DNA of 64,000 bases from Angiostrongylus vasorum (GCA_018806985.1 JADANN010000361.1:370949-434948); one strand, 5' to 3'. Shown: positions 1-11,060, counted from the stretch's first letter. The notes: generated from the sequence alone by a model not told the origin. Program-made: numbers and translations.

Positions 1-128
1 AAAAGATTGGACCTAGAAGAACGTCTGAAGAACGTCACATTGGAACCCACGGATTAGAATGGAACGAACAGGGTGAGCGGCTGTCTGAGTTTATCATGGC
101 GACCAAGACAATCTATGGTAACTCACAA
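1..128 (+). mobile_element. RTE LINE endonuclease fragment, plus strand
   Basis: Read on the plus strand this piece gives RTE apurinic-type endonuclease sequence, with stretches such as ERHIGTHGLEWNEQGERLSE followed by an ATKTIYGNSQ-like run. RTE endonuclease nicks target DNA to prime reverse transcription. Only this internal part is present and the window edge cuts the left side. At about base 129 the sequence switches abruptly to the same domain on the minus strand, so the element is rearranged and cannot be functional here. Confidence 0.75.
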
Positions 129-720
129 AACCTTTGATTTACTATGATGCCGTCTATTTCCTAATCGTGATCTCTACTGGGAGATTCCCATGTCCAGCGT
201 TGAGGGTTGGACTTCTGGATTTGAGAATTTGTATCAAAGCTTTTGTCTGTAGATATAAACTTAGACAGCCGCTCATCCAAGCCGTTCGTTGCTGTTCCGT
301 AGGTCTCAGTTTAGCTTTCTTCAGACGTTCCTCTGGATCCAATCTCAGTGCTAGAAATTTCTAGTTATGACCTTAAAGAATTTGCGGTCTTGTCTGCAGA
401 ACTTCTCCAAGTCCATGTAGAACGCTTCGAGTTCATCTACATCATAGCTTGATGTCGGTGAATAGACGACGAACAATGTCAAAACCGTTATTGATCCACG
501 TCTCCTGAAACGTAATCGTCCTACTTCGGTTCTTTGTTGTTCGAATAAATCAATGTTCATGGACAAACTCGTGTTGACGGGAACGTCGACGCTACCAACT
601 GCTCTTCTGTCGCATGTTCCAAGGAACAGTTCTTCGCCGGTGTCATAGATAGCGTCGACTGGGTGGTGTCTTCTTTCGTCGTGGCCACTCCAATAACGTC
701 GCATCTAGTCCTCCTAGCCT
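129..720 (-). pseudogene. RTE LINE endonuclease fragment, minus strand
   Basis: The minus strand encodes much of an RTE endonuclease domain in two frames. An N-terminal part (about 351-704) runs from a YDTGEELFLGTCD-type region to YDVDELEAFYMDLEKFCRQD and ends near KVITRNF, where intact elements have a GDFN motif. A middle part (about 154-342) contains ERLKKAKLRPTEQQ and a degenerate WESP-like region. Frames are broken and the reverse transcriptase is absent. The same order of blocks occurs in the copies at 45.5-46.3 and 62.7-63.4 kb. Confidence 0.75.
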
Positions 721-869
721 GCACCGTCAGGTTCTCAATGAATAACGCGGGTATAAGTAATCGTACACGAGGAGCCCAGATCGTCAGCTTAGTCTTTCAA
801 GATTTAGATTAAATCTTTCTTCATCGCCCTTATGAAGATGATAAAAGAATTCGGAAGTAGTCTAGCAAG

Positions 870-2130
870 CACTTGCGGCTCAGGCAACTCCACATTGCGA
901 TATTTTCTCTGATGTTTCTTGATACAAGTTTTTTTGGTGACTTTCGAGTTCTCAAATTTCACGGCGTTAAGATGAAGACGTTGAATAATCCGGTTGCACT
1001 CCTCATCAATGTCATCGATAACGGCATATGCCCAAAAAGCCGACTAATGATCTGAATAAATCACAGTTAACAGTGGTTTCGCTATTTCCACCTTCAAACT
1101 TAACACCTTTCTCTCTTTTCTGTGGGAAGGCCGGATATTTCGTAAGCGAGGTGATAGTGCGATCCCGTGTTAAATTTGGAACAATGAGAACATCGGCTAG
1201 TCAATGTTTTCGATTTTTTTATGGTGCGACCTATCTCATTATGTTACTCATCACTGATAGAATCCCTCATCCAGGGTTAAGGTTCAATATTGCGTCTTCA
1301 GGCATTCTTCTGGGTCCAATTGTGGTCAATCGCTAGTGATGTTCTTAACGAAGCATAGTGTTCTGTGTAGAACTTCCCCAAGTCAATACAGAACGCTTCA
1401 TCTTCATCATTGCCTGATATGGTTGCGTGAGCGACTAAGATTGTCAAAACCAATGCTTATCAACTTTTCCCCAATTGTAAGTATCCGATTTGTTTATTAG
1501 TTGCTAACCTAAATCGATGTTCATAGCATGTTTCGTGTTGACGAGGACGTCAACGCTCTCGAAAGCTTTACTATCGCATGATCAGAGAAGAAGTTTTCCT
1601 CCAGTATTATAGACAGCATTAAATGGTCATTGACTTCTAGTCGAGCACTTCCTATTTCTCTTAAATAACGCTGACGTATCGTGGCTCTTTATGGTTCAAT
1701 AGAATGAGAGCTGTTTAGTTCATTCCTCTTGGTTTCGAATACCCCCATCTAAGCTTGCTCAGTTCTCAGAGTGTGTACCGTACCGTGGGCTGGATTCATT
1801 TCCAGCTAGTTTGCCGGTCTATTCCGGAGTAGACGAAGAGCTCATTTGTTGGACGCAATTCCTAACCATTTCCCGTGTATTTCTCACTCACTCATTTGAG
1901 GAATGTTTGCACAATTAACGTGTGGAGTACAACCTGCATTTACGCGAACACTTCCACGTAGGCGCGCATAAGCATGTGTAAAAGCACGAAAAGTTTATGT
2001 GAATTGGGGGTAGCTGATAAAAGTAGTCCATCATCCGTATTCGCGCGCATCTCATGGAACACAGGGTTGATTTTCAACCACGTTTAAAGTCTCAATTATC
2101 ACCTGATAGCGTCACCCCATCCCACTACTA
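870..2130 (-). pseudogene. RTE LINE fragment with internal deletion
   Basis: Bases 870-1140 match the post-endonuclease linker seen at 16960-17170, and 1330-1690 match the endonuclease N-terminal region, so the middle of the endonuclease is missing. Bases 1690-2130 correspond to the RTE 5' leader seen in the other copies. No frame stays open for long. This is a second, older RTE relic in the same orientation as the preceding one. Confidence 0.6.
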
Positions 2131-2139
2131 ACTGGCAGT

Positions 2140-3440
2140 GTATCCCTTAACGAGCGTGAGAGAGACATGAGGAAGAAATTTATGAAATTAGGAAATGAGA
2201 TTACTGAGGCAAAGCCTACGCAAGATGACAAAGACAATCCGAGACTAGAAGACTCTGTCTGATGTTACGGTCCCACTTCATGCATGACAAAGAACGAATC
2301 GTCTACCGGTTTAGTTCTAGGACTACCGCTCTTATCGCAAGTCCATCCAGGGTTTTGCATGCACTTGCTTTAGATTGCTTTGCTAGAATCGTAATTTTGT
2401 CTTCAAATGATCAAATTGTGTACATCGTTGTGCACCATCTTTACTGTGTAGGGCACTTCGCCGAATTTTTTTAAAAATCTTCCATTTAGGTTTGCTTTTT
2501 ATGCCAACAATAGTGGTCTACCCAAGTCGCCAGTCTTCTCGTCGGCTGAAACTCCATCCGGCACGCTACCCACCAATCACACCCACCCGGCCACCCACTC
2601 ATCCGATTGCATAACACCTGGCACAAACTGATTCCAATGCAAACAATTTCAGAGAAGAATTACGATTTATATCTTTCAAAAAACATATTTGAGCTTGTAA
2701 CAGACTCTATCAATTAAAACTGGAACCATTTAGATCCGCGTATTTTTTAAGGGCACACACAATTTTTCTTGCACAATAACGACAAAATTCTAATTTTCTT
2801 AAACGTATAAAAGGTTCTTTTCTTACCAAGGATCCTATGTCGAACTCGAACGTGGGCCGCCGAGCAGTCAGCCCATCAACGAGGACACGACAACGTCGCT
2901 AAATGTTGGCCACTGCAGCGTTCTGACTAGAAATTAGAACTGTCTTTTCCATGTCATGTAAGTCTGCATTTTCTTCAGATCACAGGGTGAAACGCCTTCT
3001 AAGAAAGGTCATTATGTTATCAACTTCTAAAGTAATCCAATTATGTAGAAAAATCGCCATTTTTGGAAAAAACCATTTATTTGTCAAACAAAAAACGAAA
3101 CACCGTCGTGGAATCTACGCGTCATATCGCAGTTTTCGAATATCTTCATCATTTACAAGTCCTTGATTGGCATATTTTACGTTGTTGACAACGGAATACT
3201 GCCCCCATTCTGTTGCAATGCACCAAACCAGTTCGATCTACACTACTGTGCGAAACTAAGCCTACGAGTTGACAATACAAACTTTGTGCCCTTCTTGTCG
3301 CAGCGATCAGCAACATTTTACGGGACGAAAACACACTGCTGTATTGACGATCTTATTATTTCGTATTCTTATACCTAATTTTTTCCTTTGAGCATTAACC
3401 ATAAATGGTGAAAGGTGGTTGGAATGCTTGAGAATCATCA
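2140..3440. other. no supportable feature
   Basis: A+T-rich sequence with only short random-looking reading frames. No splice-compatible exon, repeat match within the window or RNA gene was recognised. Confidence 0.4.
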
Positions 3441-3460
3441 CCAGTACTCTCAATTTCCGC

Positions 3461-3690
3461 CTGCAGCGCAGTGGTTAGTGGTGCCCTGCAACACACATGG
3501 GTTCGGTCCCAAGCCCCAGGGCTCACAAGGCTTTTCATCCCGTCAGAGTTAGTAAATTGGTACCAGACCTGTCTGGGAGGATAGCGGCACAAATTCGATA
3601 CATCGTTAGGCCACCGCAGGTTATCGTGTTGAACAGATAGAAGCCCAACACATTGCGCATCTCTCATGGATTGATCAACGGGCGCTTCTA
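3461..3690 (+). repeat. SINE family A copy, tRNA-like head
   Basis: The head has a box A-like GCGCAGTGGTTAGTGG and a box B-like GGGTTCGGTCCC, as expected for a tRNA-derived SINE promoter. These are followed by the shared core AATTGGTACCAGACC-TGTCTGGGAGGATAG and the family A tail ending near TTGATCAACG. Related copies lie at 10.87, 20.1, 25.56, 33.4, 40.14, 46.97 and 58.12 kb. Confidence 0.75.
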
Positions 3691-3714
3691 CCTTTACACT
3701 TTCACACCTGCATC

Positions 3715-3830
3715 AGTTGCACTCCCGTTGATCGTCGACTGATTTGAGCATGCTGCTTTCGTCCTCGTCGTGTGCAACATTAGCCCAGAGGGTTCTTTTC
3801 ACTCTAGGGACTATTTTAGCATTATATTTT
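3715..3830 (-). mobile_element. RTE LINE 3'-end fragment
   Basis: The block CCCGTTGATCGTCGACTGA followed by a TCGTGTGCAACATTAGCCCAG-like run matches the 3' ends of the RTE copies that start near 15.05 and 60.70 kb. It is a short 5'-truncated remnant abutting the SINE A copy. Confidence 0.6.
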
Positions 3831-3834
3831 CCTG

Positions 3835-5580
3835 CTAAGACTTTCACAATAACTGTCACAATTCTTGAACGTGTTTTTGGTGTGCATTCTTTTCATTTAC
3901 AAGAAAACAAGTGGTTGTTATAAAATTTATTCAGTTAACATTACAACTGGCCCGAGCCGATAGTCAACAAGTCCTTGTCTTCGCAAGGTCGATCTCCGTG
4001 ATCGTATGAGGGCGAAATCCTCTTGACCATGGCATATGGAATGTGTCATGCCTCTCCTTCATAAACAGGCTTTCAAACTAGCCTTCTACAGCGATTAAGT
4101 TACCGCACTGGATGTGAAGTTCCCTAAAATTAACATCTATTATGTAACAATTTCTTGTTCTCTTAGTTCCACTTTTATTGCATACATTGTTTGCCGTAGA
4201 CAGTCAAATACAACGGCGACATAAATCGACTATGACAGTGAACGGCTCCTATGAAAAGTCAAAAAGTGTGGAAAAAAAGAAATAACAAACAATGTTGGCC
4301 TGTTGCGCTTATCACTTCAGTGAACGCGTTGAAGCGTTCTAACATTGCCGACATCCACGCTGTAGTGACGGCTGTTTTCAGAAAATCACAGCCTGATCTC
4401 TTCATGGTGCAGCTGTGATTCTAAAACCATAGCCAATGGGCAGCTTGCAAACACATACAACATAACATGTGTTAACGGAAAAATGATCACCTGCACCAGT
4501 TTCACATCTAGTGTGCAAACTAGTTACAGTGTTCCAAGTACTGTAACCTTACCAGTTACGCATCGTTTGTTTCTTCTTTTATCTAAAGGCATCTTAACAA
4601 TAACTGCATATTCTTCGACAACAAACTAGTCTGGGCAGTCATGAATTCGAGAAAAAAGTGTTGTAGGGAACATGCTTGATATGATTCTCTTCTATTTGGG
4701 TTGGATATGTAAGAGACTATCTCTCTAGGAAGGCGCTGATTACTACCTACAATAACAGAACGAAACTTCGGTCTAGAACGTTGGATTTAAATACGGTTGG
4801 CCGAAAATTAATGTAAGGCTTTCGATTTCACTTCTTGTTGTGAATGTTCCAGCAAGAGCTTTTTTCGAATGCCGTAGTCCTGCATATAATGGCAAAACTC
4901 ATTTTATGAACTTCCACCCCATGTAATTATGAAATAAACTGTGTTTTTCACAAAGTCTGAAAGCTGGGATTTCAGATCTCAAAAAAGCAATTTCAGCACA
5001 ACTATTCCTACGAATTCAGACTTGGACGGTACGGCAAACGGCACGACAAACTGACGAGATTTTGACGAAAGTTAACGACAATCGTTGTTTAGGGTGACTT
5101 ACCTGGTTTAATTGATCAGTGACGTGATAGTCTGACCCTTTGGGTCATCCTATCACACCACTGATGGACGTCAGCGGCGAACTTAGCGCGCGCGAACAAT
5201 TCAGGTGACGCTGCGGCAGATATCGATTGAACGCTCCTTCAAGACAACCGGGACGCGACCCACCGCGTTACACGTGTGCACGTGACTACATATCATCGGA
5301 AGCAATTAGAGCGCTTTATTCGTGAATCTTTCTTTGACGGAGTGATGAAAAGTAAGAAGTGATGGGGCAAGAAATCATGTTCATTGTGGTGATAACGCTA
5401 TGTGGATCATCTCTACTGTCAAGCGAATTTCCCGATTTTCTTAAATTTTTGCAGAGAAACTCTGTTGGAATAAAACAGCACGCCAATAACTGTTTTCCCA
5501 GAAATCATGGTACATTTCACCGCTGGAAGTAAAAAGCTACTAAATTTCATTCTAAATGCTTAGAAATCCTCGCAACGGTT
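3835..5580. other. no supportable feature
   Basis: No exon, repeat copy or RNA gene could be recognised. Reading frames are short and without family resemblance. Confidence 0.4.
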
Positions 5581-5965
5581 TCCCCCCTTCATCGTGGTTA
5601 GGAGGTGGTCCTGGGTGTCGGGCTGCGATGTACAGTGAAGGGATTCATCCACATCGCAGGGTCTCTTAAGCTGAGAATGAGTGCGGTGTTCCCATCAGGA
5701 AGCCTAGCTAAGAGTAAACCAATACCAGGATCCACTATGGTTCTGGTATCAAATTCGCATGGTGGCAAATCTCCCTCTGATCCACAATGGTTGCGCCTGC
5801 CTGTGGTGGTGAAGATCTGGGACAGGCTTTGGCCAGGCTGACCTCGGATTTCCAGAGAACGACAAGGGCTTAACTAGCAAATCTCCGAAAAGTGGATATT
5901 GTGCTGGGGCTCCATTCAGTGACCAATTACAACCAGTGAGGACGGACCATTCAAGTATCAAGTAT
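5581..5965 (+). repeat. unclassified 370-bp dispersed repeat (repeat X)
   Basis: One of five copies in the window (also 12.76, 14.16, 18.30 and 38.09 kb). Shared blocks are TTCATCGTGGTTAGGAGG near the start, AAGCTGAGAA, GGTGGCAAATCTCCCTCTGA in the middle, and an end rich in CAAGTATCAAGTATCAA. It has no long reading frame and no tRNA-like head that I can see. The short tandem tail suggests mobilisation by a non-LTR retrotransposon, but this is inference. Confidence 0.65.
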
Positions 5966-5969
5966 CAAA

Positions 5970-6519
5970 TGCTTAGAAATACAAGTGTTTTGTGTCACAA
6001 TAATCACACTGACTTTCCAGCGTGCATTCCCTTTTCTCATAACTCGAATTGATCTTCATTGATTGAAGACAATTTGCAATCAAAACCACCACACACCACA
6101 AACTACCACCTATTTCCAGGTCCTGCAGTATAAGTCGGCTAAACGGTGTTAAGTACCTCTTCGTCGAAGCCAGTGATGTTAAAAGGCCTTGATAATGAGT
6201 GTCTATTTGCAATTTCGGAGAGATTCCTTCTCATTCACTTATCATTTCCTTAAAGAAAACTATACCAATGAGCACAGAATATCTAGATGTTACCGGCATA
6301 TATGGGTAGGATTGGAATCTGTTTACCCGAGGGCCGCACTTATCCAGGACGACAGTGATTCACGATGTAAAAATCCGAATCAGACGTAAACACGTTGCAC
6401 TCTTTTCCACTTCAGTACCCTCCCCTTTGTTCGCAGCTGTTCATTTTTCTTCGTCGACTACGTGAGTAGTGGTCGATGTTAGTAATGATTTATTCCTGAA
6501 GATATACCGAGACTAGAAT
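5970..6519. other. no supportable feature
   Basis: Sequence left of the PLE target duplication. Nothing recognisable. Confidence 0.4.
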
Positions 6520-6532
6520 GCTACAAATTGTT
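6520..6532. repeat. 13-bp target-site duplication, left copy
   Basis: GCTACAAATTGTT occurs here and again at 9260-9272, exactly flanking the PLE. This fits a target duplication made on insertion. Confidence 0.8.
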
Positions 6533-6577
6533 CCCAGGATCGACTTTCTATTAACTTCGGCATTGGAATATGAATGC

Positions 6578-7240
6578 GTCGTTTTCTTGTTAAGCAATCG
6601 CGAGGTTGTTAAACAGCATACATTTACTTCCATAGAAAAACACAATACAATACAACAGTAGCTGACGTTTCGGCAGTATCGCCTTCTTCAGAGCCTGGAA
6701 GGGTATATTGACATACAATTTACTAGGCCAAACGCTTCAATGACACTTACAAAAAGACGAAAAACTCTGTGGTAATTACATGGTCAACAGCTTCTCGAAA
6801 AAAACTCACCGTTTTTTTACGTGCCTTCCCATGAGGAAGATTAGAACAGCTGATTATGGTCGCATAAGGTTGATGACTGCACAATCCCACATCAGAAATT
6901 GATGCGAACATACGGGGTCAGGTCGCGTATGACCTCTGGGCATTCATCCCTGCTATTCATTGTAGGGTTTTTGGCATTTATCCAAAAAGCCTCAAGAAGT
7001 TTTCGCGCTGGTGTTCTAGTCTCCTGCGCAAGGATATTGACTTTTACTTCAAAATCGTCCCCGCTATGCTTTTGTATCCTATGCGTGCCTAGTGGGATAC
7101 TTTGTCTTAGTTTTCGATTGCCATCTTGGTGTTGTTTTATACGGATACACAAAGGCCTGCCCGTTTCGCCAATATATTCATCTCCGCAATTATTACAAGA
7201 GATCAGGTATATCGTACCTGAACTCATGCAATCACCGTCC
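6578..7240 (-). repeat. PLE inverted repeat, left arm
   Basis: This arm contains the endonuclease C-terminus, 3' untranslated region and ribozyme-like end. It pairs with 8593-9259 almost base for base, giving the potential for a very long hairpin transcript. Confidence 0.85.
6660..6695 (-). ncRNA. hammerhead-ribozyme-like motif of the PLE
   Basis: On the minus strand the order is GGCT, CTGAAGA, a short GGC/GCC stem with loop GATACT, GAAAC, GTC, then AGCT. CTGANGA and GAAA are the hammerhead core, GTC is the expected cleavage triplet, and GGCT/AGCT can form stem I. Stem III is reduced to the self-complementary ACGT, so a monomer would be minimal and a dimer could supply the stem. PLEs are known to carry hammerhead motifs. 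Activity is not shown. Confidence 0.65.
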
Positions 7241-7611
7241 CTGCCATAAAGGCAGATTACGCAATTTGTTGTTTCGCATAGACGGTCATACAGGCGGTTA
7301 CGAACTAACTGACGACGTAGAGTAGCCGGTGGTATTTCAACTATCGCTACCGATTCCTCTAGACCTGCCCTTCTTAAGCATCGTTTAATCGCTACGCTTA
7401 CTTCATCGCTAATAAAGGGCAGCATAAACGGGACTTTCTTTTGGCCAAGTGTTTCGCTTGGGCGCGTCGCTCTCCTTCTAAACTTATCTCGTGGGGTTAC
7501 TATTTCGTAGCCATTGGAGATGGCTATTTGCCGAGCCAAGTCGCGCGATTCTTCCTTTGGTTCCCCCGGTTGTGCACACAGAGGTGGCTGTTCGAAGCAT
7601 GTTTCTCGCAA
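6892..7611 (-). CDS. PLE GIY-YIG endonuclease domain
   Basis: A 239-residue frame covering the C-terminal part of a PLE polyprotein. A Cys-containing linker (CETTNCVICLYGRDGDC) precedes the GIY-YIG core at about residue 131: GTIYLISCNNC, then EYIGETGRPL, then an R-x3-H motif, and later AFWINAKNP with the expected Asn. In PLEs this domain nicks the target DNA. It overlaps the RT frame (7484-8554) in another phase. The shared text around ARNMLRTATS versus LRETCFEQPP shows that a frameshift near 7600 has split one original polyprotein. The initiating Met is therefore not a real start. Confidence 0.85.
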   Translation of the reverse strand: MRETCFEQPPLCAQPGEPKEESRDLARQIAISNGYEIVTPRDKFRRRATRPSETLGQKKVPFMLPFISDEVSVAIKRCLRRAGLEESVAIVEIPPATLRRQLVRNRLYDRLCETTNCVICLYGRDGDCMSSGTIYLISCNNCGDEYIGETGRPLCIRIKQHQDGNRKLRQSIPLGTHRIQKHSGDDFEVKVNILAQETRTPARKLLEAFWINAKNPTMNSRDECPEVIRDLTPYVRINF

Positions 7612-8554
7612 TCGCCCTCTTTGTGTGTGAAGGGTGGGAAGAAAGGAAGTGAACGAGGATGTTCTTGTTACTTGGCTTTCGGTACCACTTTGTCAGGTAA
7701 CCGCTACCTGATAGGCTTATTTGGACGTTTAAAAACGGAAGCCAGTCTTTTCTCGGTTTCTCCCGGGTGAACTTAATGTACTCAGACTGCTCGTTCAATA
7801 ATTCAAAGCATTTGTCCATCTCCTCCTGCGTAGAGAAGATGACAAAACAATCATCTACATATCTGCAGTAGAGTATTGGCTGGAGATCGAGAGCAGGGGC
7901 TTTTATCTTAGACATAAACACAATGGCAAGGCTTGGTGCCAGTCGCTGTCGCATAGCCAACCCCCTTATTTGCGCGAAATATTTCCCAGACCATCTGAAA
8001 ATCGAGCAGTTTAGGCACTCCTTTAGGAGAGCCATTAGCTGCTGAATGGACAAGCCATGCATATTTATTCTTCCTTCATGTTTAACAAGAAGTTCGAAGA
8101 TGGCTTGCATTGCGGAGTCATTCGATACGTTGGTGTACAACGCAGTAACGTCGAAGGACTCCATCACGTACGCGTTATTAGGAGACGCGTTACGTAGACG
8201 TTCTAGGAACATTTGGGTGTTTGTGAGGTGAGCTGGAATATGGTTAAGCAACTGGGTAAGTATTAGGCTTAAAAACCAGGTTATTCTATCCGTTGGCCCG
8301 TCTACACAGCTGATGATGGGTCTAACCTTAAATGATGACGGATTGGTTGACGCAAGATCATCAGGTGATACCAACTTATGTGTTTTAATAAGTAGGTATA
8401 GGACGGGACATGTTGGTGTATCGATTTTAAAGTGCGAAATAACCGATGGTTTTAAACCTGCAGCCTTTGCCACACTGACCCATTGATTGTTTAGCTTTCG
8501 GTATTGACTTTTGTATTCCTTTTTCAGAGGATGGGCGATAGAGGGTAGCATCAC
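7484..8554 (-). pseudogene. PLE reverse transcriptase, N-terminally truncated
   Basis: This 356-residue frame has PLE RT blocks in order: YLLIKTHK (about residue 53), KVRPIISCVDGP (76), the first catalytic Asp in SFDVTALYTNVSND (132), LAMRQRLAPSLA (198), the YVDD box in YCRYVDDCFVIF (229), and the thumb region with LPFLNVQIS and HPSHTKRAIARNM. PLE RTs are related to telomerase RT. A full PLE RT is considerably longer. Here the frame begins only about 40 bases after the inverted right arm, so the N-terminus was lost during insertion, and a frameshift near 7600 separates the endonuclease. Confidence 0.85.
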
Positions 8555-8592
8555 TAAGATGTTCCTCTGTTATCTCAACATCCAGCTGGCGA

Positions 8593-9259
8593 GGACGGTG
8601 ATTGCATGAGTTCAGGTACGATATACCTGATCCTTTGTAATAATTGCGGAGATGAATATATTGGCGAAACGGGCAGGCCTTTGCGTATCCGTATAAAAAG
8701 AACACCTAGATGGCAAACGAAAACTAAGACAAAGTACCCCACTAGGCACGCATAGGATACAAAAGCACAGCGGAGACGATTTTGAAGTAAAAGTCAATAT
8801 CCTTGCACAGGAGACTAGAACACCAGCGCGAAAACTTCTTGAGGCTTTTTGGATAAATGCCAAAAACCCCTACAATGAATAGCAGGGATGAATGCCCAGA
8901 GGTCATACGCGACCCTGACCCCGTATGTTCGCATCAATTTCTGATGTGGGATGGTGCAGTCATCAACCTTATGCGACTATAATCAGCTGTTCTAATCTTC
9001 CTCATTGGAAGGCACGTAAAAAAAACGGTGAGTTTTTTCGAGAAGCTGTTGACCATGTAATTACCATAGAGTTTTTTCGTCTTTTTGTAAGTGTCATTGA
9101 AGCGTTTGGCCTAGTAAATTGTATATCAGTATACCCTTCCAGGCTCTGAAGAAGGCGATACTGCCGAAACGTCAGCTACTGTTGTATTGTATTGTGTTTT
9201 TCTATGGAAGTAAATGTATGCTGTTTAGCAACCTCGCGATTGCTGAACAAGAAAACGAC
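8593..9259 (+). repeat. PLE inverted repeat, right arm
   Basis: Plus-strand copy of the PLE 3' region: GIY-YIG segment (YLI-CNNCGDEYIGETG), AFWINAKN segment, 3' untranslated region and hammerhead-like end. It has several small indels relative to the left arm that break the endonuclease frame. Confidence 0.85.
9142..9177 (+). ncRNA. hammerhead-ribozyme-like motif of the PLE
   Basis: Stem I GGCT (9142-9145) with AGCT (9174-9177). Core CTGAAGA at 9146-9152, stem II GGC (9154-9156) with GCC (9163-9165), GAAA at 9166-9169, and CGTC at 9170-9173 with predicted cleavage after 9173. It mirrors the minus-strand motif at 6660-6695. Confidence 0.65.
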
Positions 9260-9272
9260 GCTACAAATTGTT
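9260..9272. repeat. 13-bp target-site duplication, right copy
   Basis: Identical to 6520-6532. Confidence 0.8.
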
Positions 9273-9279
9273 TGATAAT

Positions 9280-10865
9280 AGGACGGAAATGTTGCCATAC
9301 AAAAATATAAACCCGTAGCAAACACGCCAACCGTCGTCACTACCGTGGAGCGTTTGTTGCTGTTTGGAAACGTTTCCCCTATTACCGGCAGAGACCCGTG
9401 GGATATGTGTGTCATACATGGTTTCTAGACGACTCATAAGGAGAGTGAATGAGATTGCGCGTGCGGAATTGCTGTGGTGAGCACTTTGTCGGTTGTCAAC
9501 TCTTATTATTTTAAGGTAGCCGCCAACTACTTTTATCATGCTTCATACAGTAATTTCTTCGTTGATGAGACACAAAAAATGGCATCTGTTATTGGGCGAA
9601 AACAGTTACCACAGATTAACACATGAGTGCAACTGGAAGGAAATTCTCTTCAGTGATGCATAACAGAGTGAGATTGGAAAGCTAGCATAACCGGAGACTT
9701 AGCTGTAATGCTGAGGAAAAGGAAACGAGCGGCTTCGAGAGCATATAAGTTCATTGGGGGAGTAGAAAAGGACATCTATCCCATTGCTTAGCGCTTCAGC
9801 TTTATCATTCATTCTCTATCTTCCTCCACAAACACACGCATCGGATAATTCGGTGCTGCATAAGGGACATAGAAAATCAATCAGTGTCTTCTATCGCTCT
9901 ATTGGTCGTGTGATACTAGGACTATCGGATAGTCATTCAATTATCCTACGTCACCTAAATGAAAGACGGAAGTAACGCTGTCCTACTTACGCAGGAAGTA
10001 AAGGGTGAGAGACGCTGCTGCATAAGATAGCAGGTCGAAAACCAGGGTGGTCTGACAAATGATGCATCCTACTGTTGTCTGGTGGACCACAGCCCTTAGC
10101 AACATGGTCTCCCGTAGCAAGACCGCCGATCAGGTATTTCCACTATCTCATTAATATTATACTCTTAGAGTTTCCCGTTTGACCAGAATTCATTACGCCA
10201 CTCTGACACGCTGCAGAGACAAATTTTGTTAGCGGTTTTTTGGGCTACGAATCAATGGGAAAACATGTGATACAAATGGTTCTTACCTTGAGAAGATGTA
10301 AAAGCGATTTTCTACTTTAAAATCCTACGTGAAACTTCTTCGTTACGCTTTACCTAAGAGAGCATTCATACTGTATTAACGGCCGAAACCATTTTCAACC
10401 TTTGTAAACGAGTAGGAGAGCAGAATTCATTTCATTCTTCACATAACCATCCAGTCAGCTCTAATTTATTTTCTGATGGTGCTTTCGTAGAATCCTGTGC
10501 AGATCACGTTGCTTGCTGATGTCATAGTATTCCTAAAGGTGTACTTATCAAGACTGTAAAAGTAACAGCCTAGGTACGTTTTTGCTTGTGACCAGTACGT
10601 TCACTTGCAAAATCACAAATTTTTATCACTGAAATGAAACCATGTCCGAAAATCGACCTTCTTCTTCATTTTATTTATTAAAGCAACACTACAAAAATTA
10701 AAACGATGATGGCAACGATCATTAATCATAAATCACTACTAGGTAACTCCGTAACTGAGTTTTATTGACGACTGCCCTTTGACCACATAAACACACCACT
10801 GAGATTTGCAAACATTGTTCGTTAGGCCCGATTGAAGGCATATTTACCAGATCTACTTCATTAAA
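9280..10865. other. no supportable feature
   Basis: Only short reading frames. No splice-compatible exon or repeat relationship was noticed. Confidence 0.4.
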
Positions 10866-10869
10866 CGTT

Positions 10870-11060
10870 CCATTCCTCGGGGATTGGCAAATTGGTACCA
10901 GACTTATCTGAAGGATAGCAGCGCTGACTCTTTGAATGGATAGGCCACCGCGAATCATTGTGTTGGCCACATACGCACTCAATCATCTCTAACGACGTTT
11001 AAGTCGAAGTCGAATGCATTGCGCATCCTTCGAAGGGGATTGATGAACGCCGAAAGCATG
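10870..11060 (+). repeat. SINE family A, 5'-truncated copy
   Basis: The tRNA-like head is missing. The core AAATTGGTACCAGACTTATC and the tail with CACTCAATCATCTCTAACGA and GATTGATGAACGCCGAAAGC are clear. Confidence 0.7.

Larger units (their letters stand above)
6533..9259 (-). mobile_element. Penelope-like element with inverted 3' ends
   Basis: A 2.7-kb insertion bounded by a 13-bp direct duplication. Read on the minus strand it contains a reverse transcriptase lacking its N-terminus, then a GIY-YIG endonuclease, then a 3' region ending in a hammerhead-like core. The same 3' region is repeated in inverted orientation at the other end (arms 6578-7240 and 8593-9259, nearly identical). A 45-base tail (6533-6577) occurs on one side only. 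PLEs insert by endonuclease-primed reverse transcription and often carry complex terminal repeats. The arm similarity suggests a recent event, but the RT/EN frame is broken, so this copy is probably defective. Confidence 0.85.

Noticed and set aside
3461..3530. tRNA gene suggested by box A and box B
   Set aside because: The same head recurs in many dispersed copies with a SINE core and tail, and no tRNA cloverleaf with acceptor stem is seen.
8612..8863. Minus-strand frame over the right PLE arm
   Set aside because: It is the antisense shadow of the inverted endonuclease copy.
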